A stretch of DNA of 64,000 nt. Origin: Paraphysomonas bandaiensis (Eukaryota; Chrysophyceae). This document shows positions 33,739 through 45,917 of the stretch, in pieces; the stretch's first letter is position 1; each line of letters opens with the position of its first letter. Both the position numbers and the translations under genes were made by a program. The notes beneath the pieces were generated by a model. It saw only the letters and a list, made by a program, of their open reading frames with translations, was not told where the DNA came from and did not search any database. Location of the stretch: assembly GCA_965644295.1 (NCBI GenBank), contig CBFFRP010000217.1, positions 1 through 64,000 on the forward strand, read 5' to 3'.

Positions 33739-35074
33739 CTATGCTCCAGGTGCACCAGCATCTAAGATGTCCCCAGCAAACAGACTAGGCCGTGTATCTA
33801 CCATATCAGTGCCACCTATATAACACTACAAACACATATATACTCTATATGTAAGTATTCTCGGCGAGCATTTAACCATAAAACGTATTTATTGAATCAG
33901 TGTTAGATTTGCTTCCAACGGGCTTCTGTTCACAGTATAAAAACACAGCAGCGGCTCGAAGTCCTTTTGTGACAGCAGATACACCATGCAATACATCTCC
34001 GCCATTAAACAGTGAGAGTACACCTGCAGTAGGCTCTGTAATCACATCCGGTTTATGACCTGCTATCTCTTTGCATGGGTTATGAGGGTCATACAGATCC
34101 ACAATAGCGCTCACGGCAGACACATTTTCTCTGTGCACAGTAGGAAACGTCACTCGTTCTCCACCCTCTTCGCAATCCTGGATACCGATTACGCCTAAAC
34201 ACATACCGGAGGAAGTTAATCATCGTTAACCATTAACGGCTATTAAAAGACCTGTTGCTCCTCGTGCATTCATATTCCCACATGCACGGCTATTCACTGC
34301 CGAACTGTCTATGGTGTCAAAATGAAAGCTGAGAGCAGTTCGCTTCCCTCCTAGTCGCATGCCCTCTGAAAATGCTGCGACTGGAAGCACTGTGTTTGGG
34401 CCTTCTGGTCGCATTATATTGACGGCTACACCTAGGTCAGAGAGGTATGGATGAAGTTGAGAGAAGCGCATGACGCCTTGCACAAACAATTTCAGGTGTG
34501 GTAAATGATAAATCCATTGCACCGCATCATCAGCGGCCATATGTCTCGAGGCGAGAGCGGTCATGTTCACATCCATGTAAAGATTTTTGCGCCCGTCATC
34601 AGCAGTAAAAGTTAAAACTTCACCTGGCGGATACACAGAACGTGGGATACCGTAGCGGTGGTTGCCACGTTCTTCAATACTTTCGGCCCATTGTGTAATG
34701 GTCTTAAGACATCCATCTTTCAGAAGCGGAACGTTGATACTCCCAGTCTCTTCATACTGCCTCGCGTAGAGGTTCACTTTCTCTTCCAGTGCAGTGTAAA
34801 AATCTTCTCGTATAAAATCTTCCATATGCCTCCTATAGCAACGCAAGTAGATATCCCACAGTACAGAGGACTCTCCACAGGCAGTAGCGACATCTTCACG
34901 TAGCTGCCAATCCTTTAAAGCACAGAATCCTCTCCATGCTCTGCTCTCATCTCTCATAAAGAGCGACGACAGTTGCTCCGGATTGAGGTCGTTGTCGAGG
35001 CTTAACTCATCAGGTTCAGCAATGATCACGTTATTCTCGTGCTCTCTCTGTCGGTTGAGATCTTCTCTATCCAT
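33739..35074 (-). CDS. 2-oxoglutarate/Fe(II)-dependent oxygenase-like protein
   Basis: Exons 35074-34252, 34194-33877 and 33815-33739 (introns of 57 and 61 nt) give 405 residues. The C-terminal half has the jelly-roll signature. His-x-Asp occurs in 'FHFDTID', followed by 'GIQDCEEGGERV' (the Gly-Gly-Glu turn). The distal His and the Arg that binds 2-oxoglutarate occur in 'LHGVSAVTKGLR'. The arrangement resembles bacterial/fungal ArpA-type oxygenases. The N-terminal 150 residues are helical and unassigned. The last exon ends 'DILDAGAPGA'; ignoring it would end the protein at a stop inside the intron (33872). Substrate unknown. Confidence 0.72.
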
Positions 35075-35537
35075 ACTCCTCTTCTCTGAGTTGTTTTATG
35101 AGAGGATCTGTTCTGCAGAGGGTACCTCCAGGATATACAGTACAGAGTATACATAGCAGCCGCATACCGCACGCTACACCTAGCTGTAGCCTGTAGCGGC
35201 AGAACACGAGTGCGAATCAACTGTGTAGCATCAAAGCATACTGCTGTATACCGTCGTATATGAACTCTGTATTCGTATTCCTAGACGCCACTGCTGTCAC
35301 AGGTACGCTGTACGGCAGTGTATACATACATACATACATACATACATACATACATACATACATACATACATACATACATACATACATACATACATACATA
35401 CATACATACATACATACATACATACATACATACATACATACATACATACATACATACATACATACATACATACATACATACATACATACATACTTATAGA
35501 GGAGACTGCTGTGTTCCCACCTCACAATCTCCCAACC
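35075..35537. other. Divergent promoter region dominated by a microsatellite
   Basis: Short spacer between the oxygenase (minus) and EIF1AD (plus). Its right part is the (ACAT)n run, leaving only about 45 nt between the microsatellite and the EIF1AD start codon. Confidence 0.7.
35323..35493. repeat. (ACAT)n microsatellite, about 43 units
   Basis: Perfect over about 170 bp. All six frames are open across it because the run contains no stop codons, so Tyr-Ile-His-Thr or Met-Tyr-Val-Cys frames here are not genes. Confidence 0.97.
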
Positions 35538-36167
35538 ATGTCAGGATCAGGTAGAAAATCTCACTACCGTAAATCTGTGACGGATGAGTTCTTGCACGGT
35601 CTGCCCACCCCTGAGGACGATGATGTTATATGCCGCGCAGTGACCTCACGAGGAGCCAATCTATTCGAGGTGCAGTTCTGTGCTGTGCTGTTGTTCTATG
35701 CGGAGAGTAACATACATGTGTGTAGATTGAGCTGGGTAACGGTAAACTGGAACTAGCAATACTTCCGAATAAGTTTAAGAAGCTTATATGGGTGAAGCGT
35801 GGCGATTACCTCATTGCGTCTTCCTCTCAGAACGACTGCACCACCTCTACGGGAGATGATGGAAAAGTCAAATACTTGATCAAAAACATTCTAAACAAAG
35901 ACCAAGTCAAGCATATTCAAAGTTTAGGGCTGTGGTAAGCATGAATTCTTCTTTTTTTCTGCTTGGCATTAATTGATACGTAGGCCGGAAGAGTTTGTAA
36001 TTGAGGAAGTTAAGAAAGAGTCATATGACGGTATGCCTGATTACGACACCAGCGAAAGCGAGTGTGAATATGAAGATGATGAACCTGAGGTAGACTCTAT
36101 GGGAAATTATATATTAAAGCAGGGCGACGACGATGAAGAGGAAGAGAGTTCCAGTCAGAATATATAG
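35538..36167 (+). CDS. EIF1AD: eIF1A-domain protein EIF1AD
   Basis: Exons 35538-35669, 35726-35934 and 35984-36167 (introns of 56 and 49 nt) give 174 residues, close to the human protein. The OB/S1 fold is clear: 'ICRAVTSRGANLFE', 'PNKFKKLIWVKRGDYLI' and 'GLWPEEF', the last created by the second splice and matching the family's Phe/Leu-Trp-Pro-Glu. The C-terminus is strongly acidic. Family knowledge: a nuclear relative of translation initiation factor eIF1A. The ATG at 35538 gives a basic N-terminus, as usual in the family. Confidence 0.9.
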
Positions 36168-36663
36168 CAAGTTGTCACGAATTATATATTATTTTATAGT
36201 AGTATAATAATTAAATATGTTATAATAATAGTAGTGATGACACAAATGGTATTTATCTTGTTTACAAGGTATTTGAGAAGTCCTCACCCTGTGATTCCGA
36301 ACATGTAGACGAATAGTTACATTTCGACGGATATTGTCAATATCTTTCCGAAATCGAATCGTTACCAAGTGAGTTGAGCACGGACAAAAGCAAGTGTAAT
36401 GAGTGAACAATGCAATAAATATATTTTCGGGGGAATTTAGCTAAATATTGAAACAAATCTCTATATAATTTAACCTCTGTAATCAGTGTCATCACATATT
36501 GTAGCTTACATTATACAATATATCATTATATAGCTATATTAATCTACATTAAATTGCAGCTGTAACACAAAGAAAGAAAGTTCTTATTAAATGAAGACGA
36601 CATACATACTGTACTCTGAAAATAAAGAAAGCGGCACACGTTAAAATAACACCACTATAGCTA
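36168..36663. other. Convergent 3' spacer
   Basis: AT-rich sequence between the ends of EIF1AD (plus) and the BRCT gene (minus). No coding sequence or repeat of note. Confidence 0.6.
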
Positions 36664-39600
36664 CTACTTCTTTTTTTTACGAGTTGAATTACTCCTACCA
36701 CTAGCACTATTGTGAATCGAAGCTTTCCGCTTATTTTCCGCATTACAGCCTTCTCTTGGAGAAGTTTGAGGTGGGATATAGTTTGCTGGATTCGGTTCAC
36801 CTTCGCGTGTAATGCAGTCGAGTAAGTACCCCGGTGTCACCAAAGTTAGAGTCGCACCGCAGGAACATTTGTTTCCCTGGAGGATATCGGTAACCGTATA
36901 GTCCACTTGATGGTGGCTGTCTTCGCCATGACATGTGAGGCACGCATCGCTATTTACTACGTGTCCTCCACCAGCGATCACAAGTTTGCGCAAAATGTCT
37001 TGTGGGGGAGTGCATGGGTTCATGATGGTAATTCTCAGTCCCTCAAAAGGTTTGCTACCGGCAGATGCCCTTTCTCTGCCTCTTCTGCACGCACCCGCCC
37101 ATACACCCCCAGTGACCCCAGAATCTCCCCATCCCCACTCGAACGATTCCTCCGGAAGGAATTTCCCTGCAGAGACAGACGCGTCCAAATACTCAGGTCG
37201 TAAAACCCACTTTACATACGAAGGAACAAAAAAAATTAGAAACATGAGTAGATTGACGAATAGAGAGCATACCTTTCCAGCAGCTGTGCAACACAGAAGC
37301 TTCTCAGTGCGTTTGAGCTCCCACTGAATGAGGTGCGTGCATGTGCTATCATAACCTGGCAGTGCTCTCTTACCATGTTTGGATGGCTCACTGCTCTGTT
37401 CTTGTCCCTGCCCCAACCTCAGCACTACCCCACCCAGAGTCTCGATATCAGATATGGCCTTTTCCTCTGTGGCAATATACTTCTTGTCCGATATTCCACC
37501 TGCGCCTAGCAGAAACACTCGGCGCTGCCTTTCCGCAACAGATACCTGACCCCGAATTGTGGACTCTGTTGTTTGGCGTTGAACATTACAAGGTTCACTA
37601 TGGGCATCATTGACTTGATCAAATGGTTGAAACACAGTGGCCAGACTTGCTTCCTTCGTCGGACAATTAGCGTTAGAATACAATTCGCTATTCGGCTGGC
37701 CGGCAGTGATATTTCCTGTTACGAGCACATTATCACCTATCACATCGCAATTAATATCTCCATCTGTGTTCTCAAAAGGGCTCAAATGCCCTTGTAAAGG
37801 CAGAGGAATCGAAGGCGAGCTCGCTGCATCAGATGAGCAAGCAGATTCCGCTTTTCTTTCATCTGCAGGAAAAGAAGATTGTACAGCGTCACTGACTTCC
37901 CCTCGCACAGAGTACTGAGCTTCATCTTCGCGTCGCCAATGTCTGAGACAATCAAATACCCATTGTTCACCCACTACAGTTACACCCCATGAAGGATCAC
38001 AAGCAGCATCGTATTTCTTTCCCTCGGGCCGTGCGCAGATTAAATGAGTGGTCACTTTGCTAAATATCACACCAGATATCAGTACATCGGCTGGAGAGAT
38101 TGCACGAGAAAAATGCCGCGTACCTGAGCATGGGTCCTGAGAAGCACGCACCACATGCTCTAATTGCACGCTTCAGCTCTGCTCGCCACAACTTTCGTCT
38201 CGCCTCGCTCCCTTTACTATCCTTATCTGACCACAACCCATAGCCAGATATACACACCACGCAAGTTGACATGCCAGGGATACCCCACGTGTGTCTCGTG
38301 GGATAGTAGAGGGACGAGAAACAGACAGCCATTGCACGGAGTACTTTATCCTCGTCAATTTCCTGTGGAAAACAGCCACCTAGTATATAAATCTGAGAAA
38401 TATATACGCACCCAACACAGTGGTAGAAACATACATCTTTATACATTTCCGGATATGTATGACACAATTATACACTACTCTAATGCGAACATAACATGCT
38501 AGTCACCTTCACTACATCCAAACAAAATATTCCACTCCGGTTTGCAATCAACTCGGGTGGTTGGTGAGTCGTCTACTATCAATGGGATAGATCTGCCCAT
38601 GTCAATGCACGAGTACACATACACATGGCTCACAGAAAGAATAGCAGATGGAGAAGGAAGGTCACTCACAATTTCCTTAACTTTCCTCAGGGTCGGACAA
38701 AGAGTGTCCCTAGACACCACGTATAGCTCAGGTTGGGATATAGACACAACGCTTTCGATATCAAATAACTGTCCTCCCATCCACCTGTAAATAACACGAG
38801 TTATTCTCACACATAAAAATGAGTCCAATCACTGAGTAATCACTGCTACAGAGTAGGATACGCCATAAAATTCCTTAAAGATATAAAAACTGCAATGTGC
38901 AACTCTTCTACAATCTTACTCTCGGTGCATATATCACCTAATCGCTTCTTCCAAACAAACTCGGGCTGCACCCAGATACTGCAAGGATAGAACGAAAGCC
39001 TTACCCCTATACGCGTCCAGCCCTGACACGAACGGCTCTAAACTTCAATAAGAACACATAACATTAAATGTTTACCTTGCGACTGTTTATATGTAGATAC
39101 TGTGGAAAGGAAAAGAGAGTCATGCAATGTACGCCCAGTGTGATTCATAATGGGTACAGATGCACGATGGGCTCCATGATTGGCTACACATGATTGAATA
39201 CGATTCAGGCAAACAGATATCACACCAGCACGGTCAGGTGATAGTTGAGGGCTATGAAGACGGGTCTTACGCATTACGCACCGCTGTAGGTCTTCTCCTG
39301 TGACTAAAATTGGGGCTAATGCAACCAATGTTTCCGCCGAAGGATCATCAAGTGTCTGACAAATACTGCTAGCTTTAGCGGTCCACATCACCTGAGAGAA
39401 GTACAAGTAAAGTACACGAAGACTGTGAGGGAGGGAGTCATTTTCAACATATTTTGAGTCCATTGCGGTGCAATTATTACTAGAGCTGACAATATGCGTG
39501 CAGAGGTAAGAGTCGTCGCTACATATCTGGCCGCCATAGTGACTTAAGAGCGCTGAATAGGCAAATCTGTGTTGAGCATGCTCTACCCCCTCATGAGGTA

Positions 39601-39939
39601 ACTGTATTAGCAGGCCGCTGAATATAAACAACGAATCTATCCAATAGTGCTCCTGCGACACATATCACACGACAAGCACGACATTCACAGCGTACTCACA
39701 ACAGGTTGCACTGAGTTAAATAGCACACTGCTTATAGCCCACAGCGGAGATACGAGCTCCACGCCACGAAGGCTGAATTCTCGGTACGTGGATATCTGTT
39801 CTGGGAGGCAAACCACACACATCGTCGTCTGTTTTATGGACGAGTGTCTCTCGCAGCCCATGCTGTGCATATACCTCTCCAGAGCACAGGCCAGACCATG
39901 CAAGGATGGGCAGAAGTAGTATGAGTACCTGAACTGCAT
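36664..39939 (-). CDS. TOPBP1: TopBP1/Dpb11-like multi-BRCT protein
   Basis: Exons 39939-39700, 39652-39076, 39037-38938, 38784-38507, 38379-38124, 38059-37273 and 37209-36664 (introns 47, 38, 153, 127, 64 and 63 nt) give 927 residues. Successive BRCT folds are visible: 'TTMCVVCLPEQ' to 'LVSPLWA'; 'ALLSHYGGQICSDD'; 'PFVSGLDAYRGKAFVLSL' to 'MGGQLFDI'; 'LSKVTTHLICA' (made by a splice) to 'GEQWVFDCL'; 'CTHLIQWELKRTEKLL' to 'AAGKWVL' and 'SFEWGW'; and a last one near the C-terminus. The Thr-Glu-Lys...Ala-Gly-Lys-Trp-Val-Leu segment is a close match to the late BRCT of human TopBP1. Role by family: checkpoint and replication-initiation scaffold. It ends in a Lys-rich, NLS-like tail. The start is uncertain: the frame stays open upstream to an acceptor at 39997, possibly joining sequence at 40091 and beyond. 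Confidence 0.82.
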
Positions 39940-40490
39940 GGTGCGCAGTTCGATTTCGATAGTCTGCACCAGCACAGCAGCAGCGGCTTCTTGTTCCTGT
40001 AAGTATCAGAGTATGTAAGAGCTGTGCATGGAGGACTGGTGTAGATATACGACTGTACTTATATAATACAATAACAAGGACTACACATACCACCAGCAGC
40101 AGGAGCGGAGTTGGAATTCCATCTGTGGGAATAGTCGGAATATGTCGATCCAGCAAAAAAATCGACCTTTTTTCGTTATTTCTCCGAAATATATTCGTCA
40201 AAAAACAACATGCATCAAAAAAGCCTGGATTTTTTTGCTGGATCGACATATTCCGCTGGATCCCACAGACAGAATTCCTTCGTAGCCGTATCATACTGTT
40301 GTGTGAAACACCAGTAGCCGTATGAACAGCATCAGTAGCCGTATGGCTCGTGGTGTTTGTTCGTACCACGTACAGCAGTACAGCAGAAGTACCAATGAAT
40401 AAACAGCCTCTACACTGATGCTAATATCTGGGAAGTGCAGACATATTTATATACATATATCGAACTCTGACGTAATCCATTGTTGTCCCT
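39940..40490. other. Divergent promoter region with foldback
   Basis: Separates the TopBP1-like gene and RBM22. Holds the 40113-40278 foldback and possibly 5' exons of the TopBP1-like gene (acceptor at 39997, donor at 40090). Confidence 0.6.
40113..40278. repeat. Foldback element near the 5' end of the TopBP1-like gene
   Basis: Perfect 28-bp arms 40136-40163 and 40228-40255 (CGGAATATGTCGATCC when read inward). Imperfect extension goes outward to GGAATTC on each side. The 64-nt loop is A/T-rich. The whole is palindrome-like, 166 bp, and fits a MITE-sized insertion. Confidence 0.75.
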
Positions 40491-42136
40491 ATGGAAGGTG
40501 GATATAGAGCGCGAAACGGCGCTAAAGATGCCCCTATTCGACGCAGTGCTGACTCTACGGAAGCAGGGGTGAGAAAATCTATAAAAAGGGGTTTTATTAA
40601 CTAGTGTTTGAAGGATGACTTCCCAATGCTGTGTGAGACATGTCTTGGACAGAACCCATATGTAAGAATGGTCAAACTTCCGTTTGGCAAGAAGCTTTGC
40701 AAAATATCCCATGCGCCGTACCAGGCCTTTCGGTGGAAGGCAGGGCCTGGTGGTCGATACAAGGAAACTGTCATTAGTTTTGTAATAGCGAAAGATAGGA
40801 ATATTTGTCAGGCTTGTCTAAACGATATGCAGTTTGGCCTTCCCGTAGGAGTGCGGGATAAGCTTATATCTGAGTCGAAGGGTCAAGTGGCAATGCCGAA
40901 GAGTGAAGTTGGGCAAATGTACTACCACGAGCAACAGGCGCAGCTCCAAAATTCTTCTGATGGCGTTTCCGATCAGGCAGTGGGATTCAACATGCAGCAC
41001 ATGGCACAGACGAACCAACTGGCAAAGTTCTCTCAAGCTGTGCATTCCCAGGCCAATGCAAGCAGCACTGCCTTCCGCAATCTACCAAAACTGTGCACAT
41101 TTTGGCTGGGTGGAGGTTGTACCCGAGTCAAACGGAAGGCATGTCCGTTTCGCCCTTGCTGTGGTACGTTTGTTTTTCCGGAGCTTGCTGCAACACACCG
41201 AGAAGAAATGCAAAAGCTCGTGGAGGATCTCAAAACTCGTGGACCAGATACAATGCAGCGGAATCTGAGTCCCGAGGTGCGAGATGCACTAAGAGCTGCA
41301 CTTAAGGGTAACAAGGATGATGCAATAAAGAAGCGTGTGTATGGGGAGGATGATCTCACCTCCCGGTACCTTGGGAAGATGAAAGCCATGGTTAGCTGAT
41401 ATTGTTGTGTACTTTGTTTTCAATGGATATTTTATGGGTGAAAATGACATCCCTATAGCGTTTTTGTATGTGGTGTGATACGTACAGTGCTCATAAATTG
41501 TTCTTGAACTATATAGTGTATATTCTGGTATTGTATACCGTGCATATGGTTGATAGGTAATGTCTAATATGTTGTTTGTGTAGCGAATGGAACTCACACC
41601 TCCGTCTGATGGAAGTGTGACCACATTATGGGTCGGTGGTGTCGACGCAGATATTACTGCTGACGATCTGAGAGACATATTTTATGCTTATGGGCATTTG
41701 CAGAACATACATGTTGTACCCGCGTCGCGGTAGGTCCTTGAACTGTTCATTCTACAGTATGTGAAGTATGCAACTATTAGGTGTGCTTTCGTTGACTACG
41801 GAGATCGTGCCGCAGCAGAGTATGCCGCCAGTCAGCTTTACAACAACCTAACCGTTAAGGGACGCACACTTTCTTTAAATTGGGCCAAACCACGCGCTCA
41901 GGCCCTAGTTGGCGGATCCGAACCGACCCGAGGTGCGTTGATCGACTGTTGTGTGTGTGCTACGTTTAATGGTGAACTTGTCAGATGATAACGATGCAGT
42001 CCTTCTCCCACCGGGTATGTCAGCTAGTGATATGAAGTCAATACTTCCGACCTCTGCATCTGGACCTCCGCCCCCGCCCGGGCCCCCGCCCTCATATCCC
42101 TCCATGGATCCACAGAGAATGGGAACTAAATTTTAG
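40491..42136 (+). CDS. RBM22: Pre-mRNA splicing factor RBM22/Slt11/Cwc2
   Basis: Exons 40491-40568, 40614-41390, 41584-41729, 41781-41932 and 41985-42136 (introns 45, 193, 51 and 52 nt) give 434 residues. The order matches human RBM22: N-terminal 'DDFPMLCETCLGQNPY', a zinc-ribbon region, 'QFGLPVGVRD', a CCCH-type region, an RRM ('TLWVGGVDADIT', 'CAFVDYGDRAAAEYAA') and a Pro-rich tail ending 'DPQRMGTKF'. The family contacts U6 snRNA and the intron in the activated spliceosome. Several zinc ligands appear lost: Cys-Lys-Ile-Ser instead of CKIC, 'FRWKAG' instead of FRWCPG, and the CCCH His is Pro in 'CPFRPCC'. The RRM splice junctions are supported by the family pattern. Confidence 0.92.
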
Positions 42137-44234
42137 CGCACCATATTTAGCAATATAGAGCTATTGTTTATTATTGTGAACGCCACAGAGACTTGCCAGT
42201 ATATTACGTAGCGCATTGTAGGTATTGACTTTCTTCTGTATGTATAGTATATGTCGTTCATTGGAGTCTAACTTCATATAATAACACAGCCAAGTAGTCA
42301 AGTAATACTGTATTCACGGGGTTTTGCATGTATATTCTCAGTCATAGTGTATGGGCTACGCTGAAGTCACTGATGCTATGCAACGATCTCGTGTGAGCAC
42401 CTCTTTGTCTCAAACGTGTGTGTACTGGATATATTTGGATTAGTAGGACGATGCCAAAAAACGCTTTCACGTAAATATAAGGCTGTTCAAGGAGGCAAAT
42501 AAGATCACAAAATTGAACATGTTTCAGTTAAATGGATTGAAAGCACAAAATGACTATAGAAAGCGTACTAAAGAATTTTTTCAAAACCGTTTTGCATCTT
42601 CTATTCCACTTATATTTTATTTTTAACCATCTTAAGGGTTTATCCCCATTTTGTCTCAAAAAAAGCGTTTTTTGACCTGATTTGGGCTCAACAGAGCACT
42701 CATATCAGCACCGGGCAAATATAGACATTCAACTTCAATATTCGGTTCAACAGGAGCTCACTTCTATCTTTATTATGATATTGACAGTTATATGTAAGTA
42801 TGTGAATTCATTATATGACCACAATCATGAGCAAACTATCCAAAGCAGGTCTTATAGCACTCCAAGTTATATTCCATCCTTTTCGTCTGAATATCATAAT
42901 GATGTCAGTGCAAGCGATCTATCTTCATAACCAGGACTTCGAAACAACTTCAAGGATGTTTCAGGAGAGTTTAAGTGTCATATCTGATGCTGCATAGGTG
43001 GCTAAGGGCAGTAGCATCCAGTTTTTTCAGGGTTTGGGTCGCATTGTGCTTATGAGGATATTGTGTACCTCATATCATACACACATCATTCAATCAGGTG
43101 CACTAGGAGAGGAGGTTAAGCGCATTGTATATTGTATATAAATATGATGATGATGCTAATTAAGGCAATGCCTTTCGCGCGACTACCACTGTTCACATTC
43201 ATCATCATACTTAAGTACAAATTTCAACACCTCGCAGTTGCCACTCCCTCAGTATCCTTCTGTGATAGGAGTGTATTTGTTGTAGCTATTACATATATAA
43301 ATTTGGGGGCTATTGTTTGCGTTGATCTACAGTATAGTGCAATTCTATTCTCAAAGCATATGCAGTATACACATTCAATATTATGTATTCTCATTTCTGT
43401 TTTCATAATATTATAATCAGGAAACACCTATTTCTTATTACAGAAAGCAAGCTACTAATACCACTACAATCTAATACTATTAAGTTTTAAACATCATGAG
43501 GATAAGCTACAATTTAACCTAGGGATAAGGAGTATCGTCCCTTGTCGATATAGCATCCTTATTGCCCGTGGTGAAATATAACTATATCTTATAACGGAAT
43601 ACTGATTTTTATCACAATATTATTCTTGTGTGTGTGGTTGTAAAATTAGTTGTGAAAGCAATTCTCATGTTACTTACACACAGTAATGTTGTCGTTTATT
43701 CTGTTACTTTAACTTTATGTGCTAGCAGTGCATATACGCGTATACTATCAGAGTGAAATACGTTGTTGTGTAAAATAACAACGGAAGAATACTGACTATG
43801 AAACGAGGCCGCTTCAGGGGGAAACTATGAGTTGGAAGTGAGTGTATATCAACGCTCGGGCAAGTATTCAGGGCAGCTCTCACCAACAGGCATTTCCTGG
43901 CTTATTGGAGATATTCCTACATATGTTCTCAGAGCAGTCTTTTATTCACGCTTCATCGTCCAGTATACCGACACCCCACATTCGTATGCTTCTCATTCAT
44001 GCACGGCGATATCTGTCGCAGTGCACAACACCATGACATGCAGTCCAAGGAGGAAGTGCACTTGAGATCACGGCACTGCCACAACGTACCAACCAATCAG
44101 TGAAGAGCAGAGTCAGATATGTATTTCATGTATACAGTTTAACTACAGCGGTATACTATTCACAGCAATGGAGTCCATGAGAAATTTTCTCAGTACTGCA
44201 TATCACTCATGCGCATGGATAGATCTCGAGATGC
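42137..44234. other. Long intergenic region, no supported gene
   Basis: Mixed AT-rich sequence. Open frames around 42682-42997 have some protein-like stretches and acceptor-like CAG sites, but I could not build a phase-consistent gene. Frames at 43132-43416 and 43832-44065 look like chance. Confidence 0.5.
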
Positions 44235-45261
44235 ATGATGGGCGCTGCTATCCTTGAGGGCGATACCCAAACACTTGATGATATTATACTTGTAAGAGGT
44301 TGGGTTGGTTCTGGTGTATTTCCTTATATTGTTTCTTGGTACAATGAACCTAGCGGAGAATTCGCACCAGTATGAAGACATGCCGTTATTGCTGGATGAC
44401 TATAATCCCGAATGCACTTTTCATTACGTTGATGAAGAGAAAAATGGGCCTCGAGCAGTTGTAATCCATAATGTTCTTAATGAAAATGAGTGCAAAAACA
44501 TCATGCTTTTTATGGATTCAGATCAAGTTTCGCTTGAGTCAGTCAGCTCGAATACATCGATCAGGAATAATGAGAGAGCAGTAGTGATGAGCGAACGAAT
44601 AGCAAAGACTTTATTTGACAGAGTGGCTCCAATTTTAACTCAACTCGGTCAACATGAATTGGAGTGTCATTCATCGAATTGTACAGACTTTATTAATGAC
44701 GGACTTGGAATGAAAGGCACATGGGAGCTCAGTTCTCTGAATCCTTGCTTTAGACTGTGCAAATACCAGCCAAATGGGCATTTTGGACCACATTATGATG
44801 GAGATTACATTATTGACCCTATTTCTCACCGATCGTTGAAAACTTTGATGATATATTTAAATGATTCCTTCGATGGAGGACGCACTTGCTTCTGTAACGA
44901 CCATGACATGCACTACGATGAGATTAGACAAATATACTGTTCTCCCGACAGTATGTTGTACGCTAAACTGAAAGCTCGTCCTGGAGATTGTCTTATATTT
45001 GATCACAGAATATTACATCAGGGGGAACAGGTTATTGGTGGATGTAAATATATTATGCGGAGTGATGTTATGTACAAGAAAATGAATGATACTTCAATTC
45101 GTTTGAGTACTATGGAAATAGAACAGCGAAATCTGGAAGCTGCTGCAGTGAAACTGTATCACGAGGGCACGGCACTTGAACAAAATGGTAAAGTGGATGA
45201 AGCGATAATAAAGTACAAAAGGGCGATTGCGTTATACCCTGATATAGAGATGTATTTTTAA
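44235..45261 (+). CDS. Prolyl-4-hydroxylase-like 2OG-Fe(II) oxygenase with TPR tail
   Basis: Preferred model: exons 44235-44291 and 44359-45261 (67-nt intron), 319 residues. The alternative is an unspliced start at ATG 44344 (305 residues). The P4H-type core is complete: 'FRLCKYQPNGHFGPHYDGDY' carries His-x-Asp, 'TLMIYLNDSFDGGRTCF' follows, then 'LIFDHRILHQGEQV' with the distal His, and 'KYIMRSDVMY' with the basic 2-oxoglutarate ligand. No signal peptide, so it is probably cytosolic or nuclear. The C-terminus 'YHEGTALEQNGKVDEAIIKY' to 'RAIALYPD' is one TPR repeat cut short by the stop. A donor GTATTTT just before the stop leaves open a further exon. Confidence 0.82.
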
Positions 45262-45917
45262 GCTGGTTATGTAGGCATGATTTTGTCAAGTGTATATTTG
45301 TTAGCTACTTTATGTACCAAGACTAAGCACGACTAAATATAGTTATCATTTACCGAATATTTTGTGAATAATTCTCAGCTTAACACACGAAGAAAAACTT
45401 TTCCAATATGTTTTCAGTGTTTGACATGTGATCTAACAACATACCGTATTTCACCACAAGAGTTTTTTCAATGAATATAGAAATGTAATCTGTGAATGTA
45501 CACAATGTAGAGATCATTCTGATTTCGGCTCAAGAATTACAGTAAACTAGTATAACACATAGCTTATATGAATAATGTGTGATATTGAAACATCGCGAAT
45601 CATGCTCATCATGCACACCACCTGAAAAGAGTCTATGTATTGTTTATTTGTGCTTGAGTTGTAAAAGCGAAAATACTTAATGATGTTATATCTATATTCC
45701 ATTCAGAATACAATAGTTCAAATTATAACGAACTTTGAAGAAATAGTTATAAATATACAAGCAATGCAATTATGTCATCATAAAAATTGTAACTTATTCC
45801 AGACCAAAACACTTTTAAGTAACATGAGGACAGCATGAATAACAGTACGCGTAATATAAGTGAAACTATATGCTTGGTTTAAATGACAAGTACCCTAATT
45901 ATTTAATCTGTCAGTAA
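45262..45917. other. Convergent 3' spacer
   Basis: AT-rich, between the oxygenase gene (plus) and the membrane-protein gene (minus). Nothing recognised. Confidence 0.6.

Noticed and set aside
35217-35554. Tyr-Ile-His-Thr and Met-Tyr-Val-Cys open frames
   Set aside because: Direct translation of the (ACAT)n microsatellite.
39716-40369. 217-codon minus-strand frame upstream of the TopBP1-like gene
   Set aside because: It overlaps the first BRCT exon in another frame and crosses the foldback; the BRCT motifs are in the other frame.
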